Positions 15,629 to 24,665 of a stretch of DNA of 64,000 nucleotides are shown here, piece after piece. The stretch is taken from NCBI GenBank assembly GCA_028285495.1, contig JANQPB010000024.1, forward strand, positions 1-64,000, given 5' to 3'. The notes beneath the pieces are model-generated. The model searched no databases. It was given only the letters and a program-made list of their open reading frames with translations, and was not told the origin of the DNA. This DNA is from Acidimicrobiales bacterium. GTDB taxonomy: Bacteria > Actinomycetota > Acidimicrobiia > Acidimicrobiales > SZUA-35. A program made the position numbers and the translations under genes. Position 1 is the stretch's first letter, and every line of letters starts with the position of its first letter.

Positions 15629-17338
15629 ATGGCCAAATCGTCCCCATACGAGCGGCGAGTGCCCCCACCAGCGCGCACCGAACACAGCCGGCTGATCCAA
15701 CCGGCCGATCCGAGCGACCCCGCCGCCGACGCCGACGAGGAGCCGTACGACCCCGACGCCGCACCCGAGCCCTACGACGCCCACCGCCGCTTCGCCGCGC
15801 CGTCGGCGTACGGCAGCGGCCACGGCCCCGATGCCAGACCGGCCTACGACCCGAGACCGGCGTACGATCCCAGACCGGCGTACGACCCGCCCCAGGCCCA
15901 CGGCGCCCCACCCTCGTACGACGCCGGGCCAGGATACGACGCCCCGCCGGGCTACGAGTCCCACCCGGGCTACCAGGCGCCACACCCCTACGACGCCCCA
16001 TCCGGCTACGAGGTCCCGCAGGCCTACGAGGGCCCACGGCGTCGGGCCGGCGGCCACCCGCAACCCCCGCCGCTTGCCGCCACACCGCCGATGCGACTGG
16101 CCGAGCGCCGACCGTCCCGCCTCCGTCCGCTGCTGGCGCCCCTGGTCCTGGTCGCCGTCGCCCTGGTCGCCGTCGCCGCCATCCGCCTCCTCGGGTTCGG
16201 CGACGACGACGCCGACGAGGCCTCGTCGCAGACCGGCACGCCGTCTGACACCATCGAGTCGACCGGGGGCGTCGACGCCGGTTCGGTCGACGACCCGTCG
16301 ACCACTCCGCCGGCCACCGACGCGGCCGGCAACCCGGTCGAGGGCGACACCGTCGACACCGCGCCGAGCCAGGGTCTGCCGACCCCGGTCGCCCCCTTCG
16401 TCCAGGCCACGCTCACCGGCAAGGACCTCACCCTGACCGGCACCGTCCCGAGCGAGGAGCTGGCTCAGCAGATCGGCCTCGGGGCCCAGGTCGTCTATGC
16501 GCCGTTCATCGACGACCAGCTGCAGGTCGACACGTCCCTGCCGGCCGCCGAGTGGCTGGCCGCCGCCCCCCAGATGGTCCTGCTGCTGCAGACGATCACC
16601 GAGGGCTCGGCCCTGCTGTCGGAGGGGCAGATCACGGTCACCGGCCGGACGGGCTCGCAGCAGGACGTCGACCAGCTCGAGCAGTTCCTGACCGCAACCG
16701 GGGTCCCGGTCACGATCGGCGAGGTCGAGATCCTCGGCCTCCGTGAGGCGATCTACGTCTTCGCCGCCTCCGATGGCCAGGTCGCGCTCAGCGGTGCGCT
16801 CCCGAACGAGGAGATCCGGAGCGGCATCTACCAGGCCGCGGTGGCGGCCTACGGCGACGAGCAGGTGCTGGACGCCTCGACCGTCGATGCCTCGATCGAG
16901 CCGTCGCTGTGGATGTACAACCCGATCGCGCTGATGACGGTCCTGTCGAGCTTCCCCGAGTACGAGGTCCGCCTCGACGGGGGCAACTTCAGCGCGACGC
17001 TGAGCGGGGCCGGCACGTTCGCCGTCGACTCGGCCGAGGTCGGTCCCCCGTTCACCGACGTGCTCAACTTCGGCATCACGGTGATGCTCCGCGATCCGAC
17101 GATGACGATCCTGATCGAGGGCCACACCGACGCGGCCGGCCCGGACGACCTGAACCTCGCGCTCAGTCAGGCCAGGGCCGATGCCGTCGGGGCGTACTTC
17201 CAGTCCGGTGGCATCTCGGCCGATCGGATCACGGCGGTTGGGATCGGCGAGGCCGAGCCGGTGGCCGACAACGAGACCCCCGAGGGCCGGGCCCGCAACC
17301 GCCGGGTCGAGCTGACGCTCCAGTCGAGCGCGCCCTAG
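15629..17338 (+). CDS. BON/OmpA-domain envelope protein with Tyr-Pro-rich cytoplasmic tail
   Basis: A 569-residue protein. Residues 1-155 are a Pro/Tyr/Asp-rich tail with repeats such as RPAYDPRPAYDP and GYDAPPGYES; one membrane helix follows (about 172-190, APLVLVAVALVAVAAIRLLGF). The outside part has an acidic linker, two BON-like alpha/beta repeats (ATLTGKDLTLTGTVPSEE and DGQVALSGALPNEE start them) and a C-terminal OmpA peptidoglycan-binding domain (ILIEGHTDAAGPDDLNLALSQARADAV, cut here to the motif, then RARNRRVELTL). The layout resembles mycobacterial OmpATb/ArfA. Location next to flhA suggests a link to anchoring the flagellum, which is inference. The ATG at 15629 gives the complete tail. 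Confidence 0.85.
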   Translation: MAKSSPYERRVPPPARTEHSRLIQPADPSDPAADADEEPYDPDAAPEPYDAHRRFAAPSAYGSGHGPDARPAYDPRPAYDPRPAYDPPQAHGAPPSYDAGPGYDAPPGYESHPGYQAPHPYDAPSGYEVPQAYEGPRRRAGGHPQPPPLAATPPMRLAERRPSRLRPLLAPLVLVAVALVAVAAIRLLGFGDDDADEASSQTGTPSDTIESTGGVDAGSVDDPSTTPPATDAAGNPVEGDTVDTAPSQGLPTPVAPFVQATLTGKDLTLTGTVPSEELAQQIGLGAQVVYAPFIDDQLQVDTSLPAAEWLAAAPQMVLLLQTITEGSALLSEGQITVTGRTGSQQDVDQLEQFLTATGVPVTIGEVEILGLREAIYVFAASDGQVALSGALPNEEIRSGIYQAAVAAYGDEQVLDASTVDASIEPSLWMYNPIALMTVLSSFPEYEVRLDGGNFSATLSGAGTFAVDSAEVGPPFTDVLNFGITVMLRDPTMTILIEGHTDAAGPDDLNLALSQARADAVGAYFQSGGISADRITAVGIGEAEPVADNETPEGRARNRRVELTLQSSAP

Positions 17339-17449
17339 GCGTTCTGGTCGCCGCCGCCACCCCGTGTGGGCCCGGCCGTCGACGGGCGACCGGCTGCAGC
17401 GACCTGCATCGACCTCAAGACCGGGACGTCCTGGCCGACCGGATGCCCG

Positions 17450-19543
17450 ATGGATCCAACACGACGTGGAGGAGGACTCCTCTCGGTCGGCATGATCGCC
17501 GTGGTCGCCCTGATGGTGCTGCCCCTGCCGGGGACCGTGCTCGACCTCCTCTTGTCGTTCAACATCGCCTTCGGCGTATTGATGCTGCTGACGACGATCA
17601 TGACCGCCCGAGCCCTCGACCTCGGCGCCTTCCCGTCGCTGCTGCTGATCGCCACCCTGTTCCGGCTGGCGCTGAACGTGTCGTCCACCCGGCTGATCCT
17701 CACGACCGGCTCGGCCGGCGGCGTGATCCAGGCCTTCGGCTCGTTCGTGGTCGGCGGGTCGGTGGTCGTCGGCCTCGTCGTGTTCCTGATCCTCGTCGTC
17801 ATCCAGTTCGTCGTGGTCACCAACGGTGCGTCCCGGGTGGCCGAGGTCGGTGCCCGCTTCACCCTCGACGCCATGCCGGGCAAGCAGATGGCGATCGACG
17901 CCGACCTCGGCGCCGGCCTGATCGACGAGGAGACGGCCAGGGAGCGCCGCAAGGAGATCTCGTCCGAGGCCGACTTCTACGGGGCCATGGACGGCGCCTC
18001 CAAGTTCGTCAAGGGCGACGCCATCGCCGGTGTGCTCATCACGTTGATCAACCTGATCGGCGGCCTCGTGATCGGCATGGCCCAGCGGGGCATGTCGTTC
18101 GGCGATGCCATCAACACCTTCTCGACGCTCACGATCGGCGACGGGCTGGTGTCGCAGATCCCGGCCCTGCTGATCTCGATCGCCTCGGGCATCATCGTCA
18201 CCCGGGCGTCGAGCGACGGCGACCTCGGCGGCGACGTCGTCGGCCAGCTCGCGGCCCAGCACCGGGCGCTCCGCTACGGCGGCGTCACCGTGCTGCTGCT
18301 CGGCCTCGCCCCCGGCCTCCCGATCATGCCCTTTGCCATCGTCGGCGGCGGCCTGTTCCTGGTCGGGCGTCGCCTGGCCACCACCGCGGCCGAGGCCGAC
18401 CAGGCCGCGGCGGCCGCCGCGGCGCTGCCCGAGGTCGAGCCCGGGGCCGAGGAGCCGACCGACCTGGCCGTCGAGATCCGACCGGAGCCGCTCGAGCTGG
18501 AGCTCGCGGTCGACATGATCGACCTCGTCGACCCGATGGCCGGCGGCGACCTCCTCGACCGGGTCAGGGCGCTTCGGCGCAAGATCGCCCTCGAGATCGG
18601 GCTGATCATCCCCCCGGTCCGGACCAGGGACAACGTCGACCTCGGCCCCGGCGAGTACGCGATCACCGTTCACGGGGTCGAGATGGGTCACGGCCGGGCC
18701 CCGTCCGGTCACATCCTCGTGATCACCGAGAGCCTCGACGCCCTGCCCGGCCCGACCACGGTCGAGCCGGTCTTCGGGCTGCCGGCCAAGTGGATCCCGG
18801 TCGAGTCCCGTGGCCTGGCCGAGGCCCTCGACGCCACGATCGTCGATCGGGCGTCGGTCATCACCACCCACCTGGCCGAGACCATCCGCCGCCAGGCGGC
18901 CCAGCTGTTGAGCCGCCAGGAGGTCAAGGAACTGGTCGAGCTGGTGCGGGAGAGCGATCCGGCGGTGGTCGACGAGCTGGTGGCCAGCGAGCTGACGATC
19001 GCCGAGGTCCAGCGGGTGCTGCAGGACCTCCTCAACGAGGAGGTCCCGATCCGCGACATCGTCCGCATCCTCGACGTGCTCGGCGAGCGGGCCCGGGTCA
19101 CCCGGGACCCGTCCGAGCTGACCGAGGCGGTCCGGGTCGCCCTCGGGCCGTCGATCTCGGCCGGCAACGCCGACGCCGACGGCCGCCTGTGGGCGGTGAC
19201 GATCGACCCGGTGCTCGAGCAGGGGCTCCTGGCCTCGCTGCAACCGGGCCCGCAGGGGGTCGACTTCGTCCTCGACGCCTCGCTGCTGCACCGCCTGGCC
19301 ATGGCCGCCCGCAACCAGATCCTGGCCATCGAGCAGCAGGGCCACAGCCCGGTCGTGGTAGCGGCCCGGGCCCTTCGACGGCCGCTGCGGAAGCTGCTGT
19401 CGCTGACCGACGTGCGGGCACCGGTGCTCAGTCCCGAGGAGCTGGGCCCGCAGATCGACGTGGAGAACGCAGGGGTGGTGAACCTTGACCAGCCGGAGGT
19501 CCAAGCCAGTGGCCAAGCCACGACATCGGTTCTCGGGTCCTGA
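17450..19543 (+). CDS. flhA: Flagellar export gate protein FlhA
   Basis: A 697-residue FlhA: about eight membrane helices up to residue 320, with the FHIPEP signature region LLLIATLFRLALNVSSTRLIL, and the cytoplasmic domain carrying RDNVDLGPGEYAITVHGVE-like and QRVLQDLLNEEVPIRDIV segments that bind export substrate-chaperone complexes. It forms the nonameric ring of the export gate. The ATG at 17450 (PTRRGGGLLSVG follows) is preferred over longer options because those add an unlikely segment. Its 3' end overlaps the next gene by 35 bases. Confidence 0.96.
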   Translation: MDPTRRGGGLLSVGMIAVVALMVLPLPGTVLDLLLSFNIAFGVLMLLTTIMTARALDLGAFPSLLLIATLFRLALNVSSTRLILTTGSAGGVIQAFGSFVVGGSVVVGLVVFLILVVIQFVVVTNGASRVAEVGARFTLDAMPGKQMAIDADLGAGLIDEETARERRKEISSEADFYGAMDGASKFVKGDAIAGVLITLINLIGGLVIGMAQRGMSFGDAINTFSTLTIGDGLVSQIPALLISIASGIIVTRASSDGDLGGDVVGQLAAQHRALRYGGVTVLLLGLAPGLPIMPFAIVGGGLFLVGRRLATTAAEADQAAAAAAALPEVEPGAEEPTDLAVEIRPEPLELELAVDMIDLVDPMAGGDLLDRVRALRRKIALEIGLIIPPVRTRDNVDLGPGEYAITVHGVEMGHGRAPSGHILVITESLDALPGPTTVEPVFGLPAKWIPVESRGLAEALDATIVDRASVITTHLAETIRRQAAQLLSRQEVKELVELVRESDPAVVDELVASELTIAEVQRVLQDLLNEEVPIRDIVRILDVLGERARVTRDPSELTEAVRVALGPSISAGNADADGRLWAVTIDPVLEQGLLASLQPGPQGVDFVLDASLLHRLAMAARNQILAIEQQGHSPVVVAARALRRPLRKLLSLTDVRAPVLSPEELGPQIDVENAGVVNLDQPEVQASGQATTSVLGS

Positions 19544-21047
19544 GCTCGGCGACCTCCTCGACGAGGTCGTGGCCGAGCACGGGGAGACCGCCGCCATCGC
19601 CGCGGTCAACCGCGTTCGCTCGGGTGGCGTCGCCGGGTTCTTCTGCCGTGAGGAGTTCGAGGTCATCGTCACCGACGGGGACGAGGGCGACCGCGACGGC
19701 TCCGGCGAGGAGCGGTCCGTCGAGGCGAGTGGCCCCTCGACGTCGCCGGCACCCGACGCCGACGACGACGACGGCGAGCTGATCGCCGACCTCGTCGCCG
19801 GGCCGACCGGTGAGGAGGGTGCGGCGTCGGCCGGTCTCGCCGGTGAGGGCGATGCGATCGCCCCGGCACCGGCCCCGACCCCGGCCTCGGCCCCGACCCG
19901 GACCCCGACCCCGGCCTCGGCCTCGACGGGGTCCGATCTCGCCGCCGGGGCCGGCGAGGACCGCATCCCGGCCCGGCTGGCCTACCGGTTCGACGACGAC
20001 ACGCCCGACGAGCCGGTCTTCGGCGGTCCCGTCGCCCCCGGCGCCGATCGCGACCGGTTCCGCGACCTGCTGGAGCGACGGCTCGACGAGACCTCGGCCA
20101 CCGAGGCCGACCTCAGCCTCCGCCGGCTCCGGGCCACCGGTCCGTCGACCGGCCGGCCCGCCGCCGAGTCCGAATCGCAGCCCGTGGCGCCCGCACCGGC
20201 GCCGGCCGTCGCCCCGCCACCCCCGGCCGTACCGGCGTCCACGCCGGCCGCACCGTCGCCGTCCGGCCCGCCGGCCGCGGCCGACCGGTCGGCCGTACCG
20301 GCGCCGGACCTCCCGGCGTTCTGGTCCGGCCTCGACGCCACCGCCTCCGACCTCGAGTCGTTCGTGCCGGAAGGCGCTCCGGTCGTCGCCGTCGTCGGCC
20401 CGCTTCCCCTGGCCACCGGCGTGGCCAGGCGACTGCTCGACGGTCCCGATCTCGGTTCGGCCGAGGTGTTCGTCCTCACCGATCGCGCCGGCATCGTCAG
20501 CGAGCCGTCGTGGCGCCTCGTCCGTACCGCCAATCGCCTCGTCCACCTCGTCGATCGCCGACTGTCCGGCCGACGGGACGACGGCGGTGTACCGCCCGGC
20601 ACGGGCACCGAGGCACCGCCCGGCACGGGCGCCGAGACACCGCCCGGCACGGGCGCCGAGGCACCGCCCGACCACGACGTCGACGCCGTCGGGCCCGAGC
20701 CGCCGCCGACGATCCTCGTCCTGGACGCCCCGACCGACCTGCCGCCCTGGCTGGTCGCCCTCCAGCATCGACTGCGGTCGGCCGGCGTCGGCTTGTTCCG
20801 CTACGCCGTCGCCGGCCAGCCGACCGGTGCCGACCTCGAGCGCTTCCGCCAGGGCACCGACGTGCCGGCGGTCGTCGACCTGGTGTCGCGGGTCGAGCCG
20901 GCCCGGGTGGTCGAGCTGGTCGAGCGGCGGCACCCGATCGTGTCGGTCGCCGGGGTCGACCTCGGGCCCGAGCTGCTGCGGGCGTTCCGTCGTCACACCG
21001 AGTCCGATCGATCGGCGACCGGCCGAGGTGGGCTGAGCGGTGGCTGA
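19509..21047 (+). CDS. FlhF-like protein lacking a GTPase P-loop
   Basis: A 512-residue protein. The N terminus (about 1-50: GPELGDLLDEVVAEHGETAA then VRSGGVAGFFCREEFEVIV) resembles the B domain of FlhF as found in actinomycetes. A long Ala/Pro-rich linker (about 60-260) leads to a Rossmann-like domain shared with the protein at 5140-6117. Where an FlhF GTPase has GPTGVGKT, this one has VVGPLPLATG, with no Lys or Thr, so GTP binding in the usual way is unlikely. Three 8-residue repeats (PPGTGAEA type) interrupt the domain. I chose GTG at 19509 because GGAGG stands nine bases upstream; a TTG at 19485 is the alternative. flhA-flhF is the normal order. Confidence 0.75.
   Translation: MAKPRHRFSGPELGDLLDEVVAEHGETAAIAAVNRVRSGGVAGFFCREEFEVIVTDGDEGDRDGSGEERSVEASGPSTSPAPDADDDDGELIADLVAGPTGEEGAASAGLAGEGDAIAPAPAPTPASAPTRTPTPASASTGSDLAAGAGEDRIPARLAYRFDDDTPDEPVFGGPVAPGADRDRFRDLLERRLDETSATEADLSLRRLRATGPSTGRPAAESESQPVAPAPAPAVAPPPPAVPASTPAAPSPSGPPAAADRSAVPAPDLPAFWSGLDATASDLESFVPEGAPVVAVVGPLPLATGVARRLLDGPDLGSAEVFVLTDRAGIVSEPSWRLVRTANRLVHLVDRRLSGRRDDGGVPPGTGTEAPPGTGAETPPGTGAEAPPDHDVDAVGPEPPPTILVLDAPTDLPPWLVALQHRLRSAGVGLFRYAVAGQPTGADLERFRQGTDVPAVVDLVSRVEPARVVELVERRHPIVSVAGVDLGPELLRAFRRHTESDRSATGRGGLSGG
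20592..20663 (+). repeat. Three in-frame 24-bp tandem repeats
   Basis: Units start ccgcccggcacgggc and encode PPGTGTEA, PPGTGAET and PPGTGAEA inside the FlhF-like protein. The paralogue at 5140-6117 has no such insert at the matching place, so the repeat is a later expansion in a surface loop. Confidence 0.85.
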
Positions 21048-21441
21048 CGAGACCACCGACGGCGGCGCCAAGGACGACAGGGACGCCAAGAAGGAGCGCT
21101 CGTCCAAGCGGGTCGAGCTGGTCGACGGCGTCGACCCGGCGGCGGCCGGCCTGCCCGGCTACATCGGCGTCGGTCTGCTCGGTGGCGTCGTGCTCGGGTT
21201 CGGGCCGCTGCGCAACGCCGTCACCGGCAACGGGCCCTTCGAGGACGCGCTCCTCGGTTTCGTCGCCTGCCTGCTGGTGTGCGTGGCCGGGGCGAGCGCC
21301 ATCGGGCGGCTGCTCGACAACGCCGCGGCCGAGAGCGCCAGGGAGGCCGAGACCGCCGATGGCGATGGGTCGGACGGCGTCGACGGCCGCAACGGCCGCC
21401 CGCCGGCCGATCGCCCCGATCTCGGTTCGACCCCGGCCTGA
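21040..21441 (+). CDS. Small two-helix membrane protein of unknown function
   Basis: A 133-residue protein with a charged N terminus (DDRDAKKERSSKRVEL), two hydrophobic segments (about 42-57, YIGVGLLGGVVLGFGPL, and about 70-92, LLGFVACLLVCVAGASAIG) and an acidic, disordered tail. Its GTG start overlaps the end of the FlhF-like gene by eight bases, so it is very likely translated with it and may act with it in flagellar assembly. I recognise no family. Confidence 0.7.
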   Translation: MADETTDGGAKDDRDAKKERSSKRVELVDGVDPAAAGLPGYIGVGLLGGVVLGFGPLRNAVTGNGPFEDALLGFVACLLVCVAGASAIGRLLDNAAAESAREAETADGDGSDGVDGRNGRPPADRPDLGSTPA

Positions 21442-21574
21442 CGTCCGCCTCGGCACGTCTCGGGCTGCGGGTGGGGCCGGCGGCCGCGAATCGGCCGGCG
21501 CATCGGTTTGAATCGAGACCACCGGTGCCGATGGGCACGGGTCAGTGATGACCTACCCCTCGGAGTCCGTACCC

Positions 21575-23089
21575 ATGTCTGCCATCGACGCACCCTCGAC
21601 CACCGGTACCGTCGACATCGAAACGGTCGTCGGCCGCTTCGGCGACCTGCCAACCGTGGCCCCCATCGCCATGCGGGTCATCGAGATGGTCGACGACGAG
21701 AACGTCGGCGTCAACGAGCTGGCCGACGTCATCGCCACTGACCCCGGCCTGGCCTCCCGGCTCCTCCGCCTGGCCAACTCGGCCGCCTACTCCCGAGGTC
21801 AGCCGGTGACCAGCCTCAGCCGGGCCGCCATGCTGCTCGGCCTCCGGACGCTCAAGATGGTCACGCTCGGGTTCACGCTCATCCAGCGCCGCCCGCCCGA
21901 GGTGCCGATCGACGGCACGATGATCTGGCGTCGTAGCCTCGCCACCGCCGTGGTCGGGCGTCGGCTGGCCGCCTCGCTCGGGGCCGAGATGACCGAGGAC
22001 GGCTTCACCGCCGGCCTGCTGTCCAACATCGGCAAGACGGCCCTGCTCGAGGAGCCCGTCTACGTGGCCGCCGTGCAGGATCGAGGCCTCTGGCTCGACC
22101 CGGCGGGTGAGATCGAGGCGCTCGGGTTCCACAGCGACGAGCTGACCGCCCGCATCCTCGACGGCTGGCAGCTCCCGGTGCAGCTGTCGGAGGCCATCTG
22201 GTCCCGCCACCCGGCCGCAGACGACGAGACCCCGACCCCGCTCGGCTCGGTGCTCCGCCTGGCCGACCACGCCTCGGCGCTCATCCTCGGCGATGACCCG
22301 GACCACCTGGCTCGGGCCTTCGACCAGTGCCGGCTGGCCGCCGCCCACCTCGGTCTCACGATGGACGAGGTCGAGCAGGTGGTGGCGATGGTCAGCCCCG
22401 AGCTCGACGACCTCGCCGGCTCGTTCGACCTGGAGGCCATCAGCCCGTCGTCGGTCGACGACCTGGTACGCCAGGCCCAGAGCCGCCTGGCCGCCATCAC
22501 CCTCGACGTCGCCTCCCAGCTCGGCGAGCAGCAGCACCGCAACGACGAGCTGGTCGAGACCAACCAGGAGCTGGCCGCCGCGGCCTCGACCGACGCGCTG
22601 ACCGGTCTCCCGAACCGGCGGACCTTCGACGCGTTCCTCGGCAACCAGGTCGCCTCCCGCCAGCGCCATCCCCGGGAGAGCGCGCTCGGACTGATCGTGA
22701 TGGACCTCGACAAGTTCAAGTCGGTCAACGACACCTACGGTCACGCGGTCGGCGACGAGGTCCTGGTCGAGACCGGCAAGCGCCTGGGCGGCGGCTCACG
22801 TCGAGGCGAGCTGGTGGCCAGGACCGGTGGCGAGGAGTTCGCCCTGATCCTGCCGGAGATCGCCGCTGGCGACCTCCAGGGGGCCGGCGAGCGGATCCGC
22901 AAGCTGTTCGTCGACGCACCGATCGACACCTCGGTCGGGCCGTTGCCGATCACGATGTCGCTCGGTGCCACGTGGGTGACCGACGCCGCGGCGTCGACCG
23001 AGAAGGAGATCTACGAGCGGGCCGACGCCGCCCTCTACGACGCCAAGGAGGGTGGCCGCAATCGGGTGATGATCCGGCCCCCGGCGTGA
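21575..23089 (+). CDS. HDOD-GGDEF diguanylate cyclase
   Basis: A 504-residue soluble protein. Residues about 10-220 are an HDOD domain (LPTVAPIAMRVIEMVDDE, IATDPGLASRLLRLANSA, GLLSNIGKTALLEE), a non-catalytic HD-related module. A helical linker with QLGEQQHRNDELVETNQELAA leads to a GGDEF domain (ALTGLPNRRTFDAFL, MDLDKFKSVNDTYGHAVGDE) with active-site GGEEF at residues 418-422. GGEEF enzymes make c-di-GMP. The feedback I-site RxxD is RRGE here, so product inhibition is likely weak. ATG at 21575 has GGAG nine bases upstream; a GTG/ATG pair at 21545/21548 is possible. Next to the flagellar locus, it may control motility. Confidence 0.9.
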   Translation: MSAIDAPSTTGTVDIETVVGRFGDLPTVAPIAMRVIEMVDDENVGVNELADVIATDPGLASRLLRLANSAAYSRGQPVTSLSRAAMLLGLRTLKMVTLGFTLIQRRPPEVPIDGTMIWRRSLATAVVGRRLAASLGAEMTEDGFTAGLLSNIGKTALLEEPVYVAAVQDRGLWLDPAGEIEALGFHSDELTARILDGWQLPVQLSEAIWSRHPAADDETPTPLGSVLRLADHASALILGDDPDHLARAFDQCRLAAAHLGLTMDEVEQVVAMVSPELDDLAGSFDLEAISPSSVDDLVRQAQSRLAAITLDVASQLGEQQHRNDELVETNQELAAAASTDALTGLPNRRTFDAFLGNQVASRQRHPRESALGLIVMDLDKFKSVNDTYGHAVGDEVLVETGKRLGGGSRRGELVARTGGEEFALILPEIAAGDLQGAGERIRKLFVDAPIDTSVGPLPITMSLGATWVTDAAASTEKEIYERADAALYDAKEGGRNRVMIRPPA

Positions 23090-23181
23090 GGGCGACCGCC
23101 CGGCCCTAAGGCGCTGGCGCTCGCGTGCCGAAGCCTGTCGGGTGCGATCGATCGCCGATCGCCGATCGAGGGGAAAGCCAC

Positions 23182-24651
23182 GTGAGCCACCATCCACCAC
23201 AACCCGTCGAGGTGCCGATCGACCGGGTCCGTCAGCCGCTCATGCGGCTCATCCACCTCGAGAACCTCTCGGGCCTCGCCCTGATCGCCGGTGCGGTGAT
23301 CGCCCTGGTGCTGGCCAACGGCCCGTTCGCCGAGTCGGTCGACCACTTCTGGCACTACCACCTCGAGGTGGTCCTCGGTCCGGTCCACCTCGACGAGACC
23401 CTGGTCCACTGGGTCAACGACGGGCTGATGACGCTGTTCTTCTTCGTCGCCGGGCTCGAGATCAAGCGGGAGCTCGTCGTCGGCGACCTCAACGACCCGA
23501 AGAAGGCGGCGCTCCCGGCCGTTGCCGCCCTCGGCGGCATGGTCGTCCCGGCGCTGCTCTACGTTGCCCTCGCCGGGGCCGAGACCCGCAACGGCTGGGG
23601 CATCCCGATGGCGACCGACATCGCCTTCGCCGTCGGCGTGCTCACGCTGCTCGGCAACCGGGTCCCGTCCCGGCTCAAGGTGTTCCTGCTGACGTTGGCC
23701 ATCGTCGACGACCTCGGCGCCATCCTCGTCATCGCCGTGTTCTACACCACCTCGCTCAACACGACGGCGCTGGCCGCGGCCGGGGCCATCCTGGCCGCCA
23801 TGGTCCTGCTCCGGGTCCTCGGCGTGTGGTGGATGCCGGTCTACGTCCTCGCCGGCTCCGCGCTCTGGTTCGCCGTGTTCGAGTCCGGCGTCCACGCCAC
23901 GCTCGCCGGCGTGGCCTGCGGCCTGCTGGCACCGGCCAAGCCAAGGCGGCCGACGGCGACCAGCGTCGACGCCCAGCCCGACAGCACGATCGACGAGCTG
24001 AAGGCGATCGTCTTCGACACCAGGGAGACCACGTCGGTGGTCGACCGCCTGATCCACGGCCTGCACCCGTTCGTCGCCCTGCTGATCGTGCCGACGTTCG
24101 CCCTGGCCAACACCGGCGTGTCGTTCACCCTGTCGTCGCTCGTCGACGGGCTGACCTCGGCCACCGGCCTGGCGGTCACGCTCGGTCTCGTCGTCGGCAA
24201 GCCGATCGGGATCACCCTCGCCGCCCTGATCGCGGTCAAGGCCGGGCTGGCCGTGCTGCCAAACGGGGTCGGCTGGCGCCACATGGTCGGCGTCGGCTTC
24301 CTGGCCGGCATCGGCTTCACCGTGTCGCTGTTCATCACCGAGCTGGCCTTCGCCGGCGCCGACGATGTGATCGACAACTCGAAGATCGCCGTGCTCGTCG
24401 CCTCGATCCTGGCCTCCATCGGCGGTGCGATGCTGCTGATCTCGGCCCCGACGCCGGAGGTCGCCGGAGCGGGAGCCGACGCCGAACCGGCCGCAGCCGG
24501 CGGTCGCGGTGATGACCCCGACGCCGCACCGGTCGGTGCCGGCCCCATGACCTACGGCGAGCTCGAGGCCACCACGCCCGAGGCCTTCCTGGCCGACGGG
24601 TCGATCGACCACGCCACGACCGGCTCCGAGGCGACCGAACCGACGCCGTAG
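23182..24651 (+). CDS. nhaA: Na+/H+ antiporter NhaA
   Basis: A 489-residue NhaA with twelve hydrophobic segments. The family hallmarks are NGPFAESVDHFWH near the start, the MATDIAFAVGVLTLLG helix, the ion-binding double Asp in TLAIVDDLGAILVIAVFY and the late GVGFLAGIGFTVSLFI segment. It exchanges Na+ for protons across the membrane, aiding pH and salt balance. The last 65 residues are an Ala/Gly/Glu-rich soluble extension. The GTG at 23182 was chosen for its Shine-Dalgarno GAGGGGA seven bases upstream. Confidence 0.95.
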   Translation: MSHHPPQPVEVPIDRVRQPLMRLIHLENLSGLALIAGAVIALVLANGPFAESVDHFWHYHLEVVLGPVHLDETLVHWVNDGLMTLFFFVAGLEIKRELVVGDLNDPKKAALPAVAALGGMVVPALLYVALAGAETRNGWGIPMATDIAFAVGVLTLLGNRVPSRLKVFLLTLAIVDDLGAILVIAVFYTTSLNTTALAAAGAILAAMVLLRVLGVWWMPVYVLAGSALWFAVFESGVHATLAGVACGLLAPAKPRRPTATSVDAQPDSTIDELKAIVFDTRETTSVVDRLIHGLHPFVALLIVPTFALANTGVSFTLSSLVDGLTSATGLAVTLGLVVGKPIGITLAALIAVKAGLAVLPNGVGWRHMVGVGFLAGIGFTVSLFITELAFAGADDVIDNSKIAVLVASILASIGGAMLLISAPTPEVAGAGADAEPAAAGGRGDDPDAAPVGAGPMTYGELEATTPEAFLADGSIDHATTGSEATEPTP

Positions 24652-24665
24652 CGGCCCGGGGTCGA

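Noticed and set aside
14498..19966. Very long minus-strand open frame of about 1800 codons
   Set aside because: Only its last 292 codons (fliA) are real. The rest lies opposite the OmpA-like gene and flhA and reads as a Gly/Arg/Asp-rich shadow, common in GC-rich DNA.
23147..23170. Repeated gatcgccgatc near the nhaA start as a possible operator
   Set aside because: Short, imperfect and overlapping the ribosome binding region; CGATCG words are common throughout this DNA.
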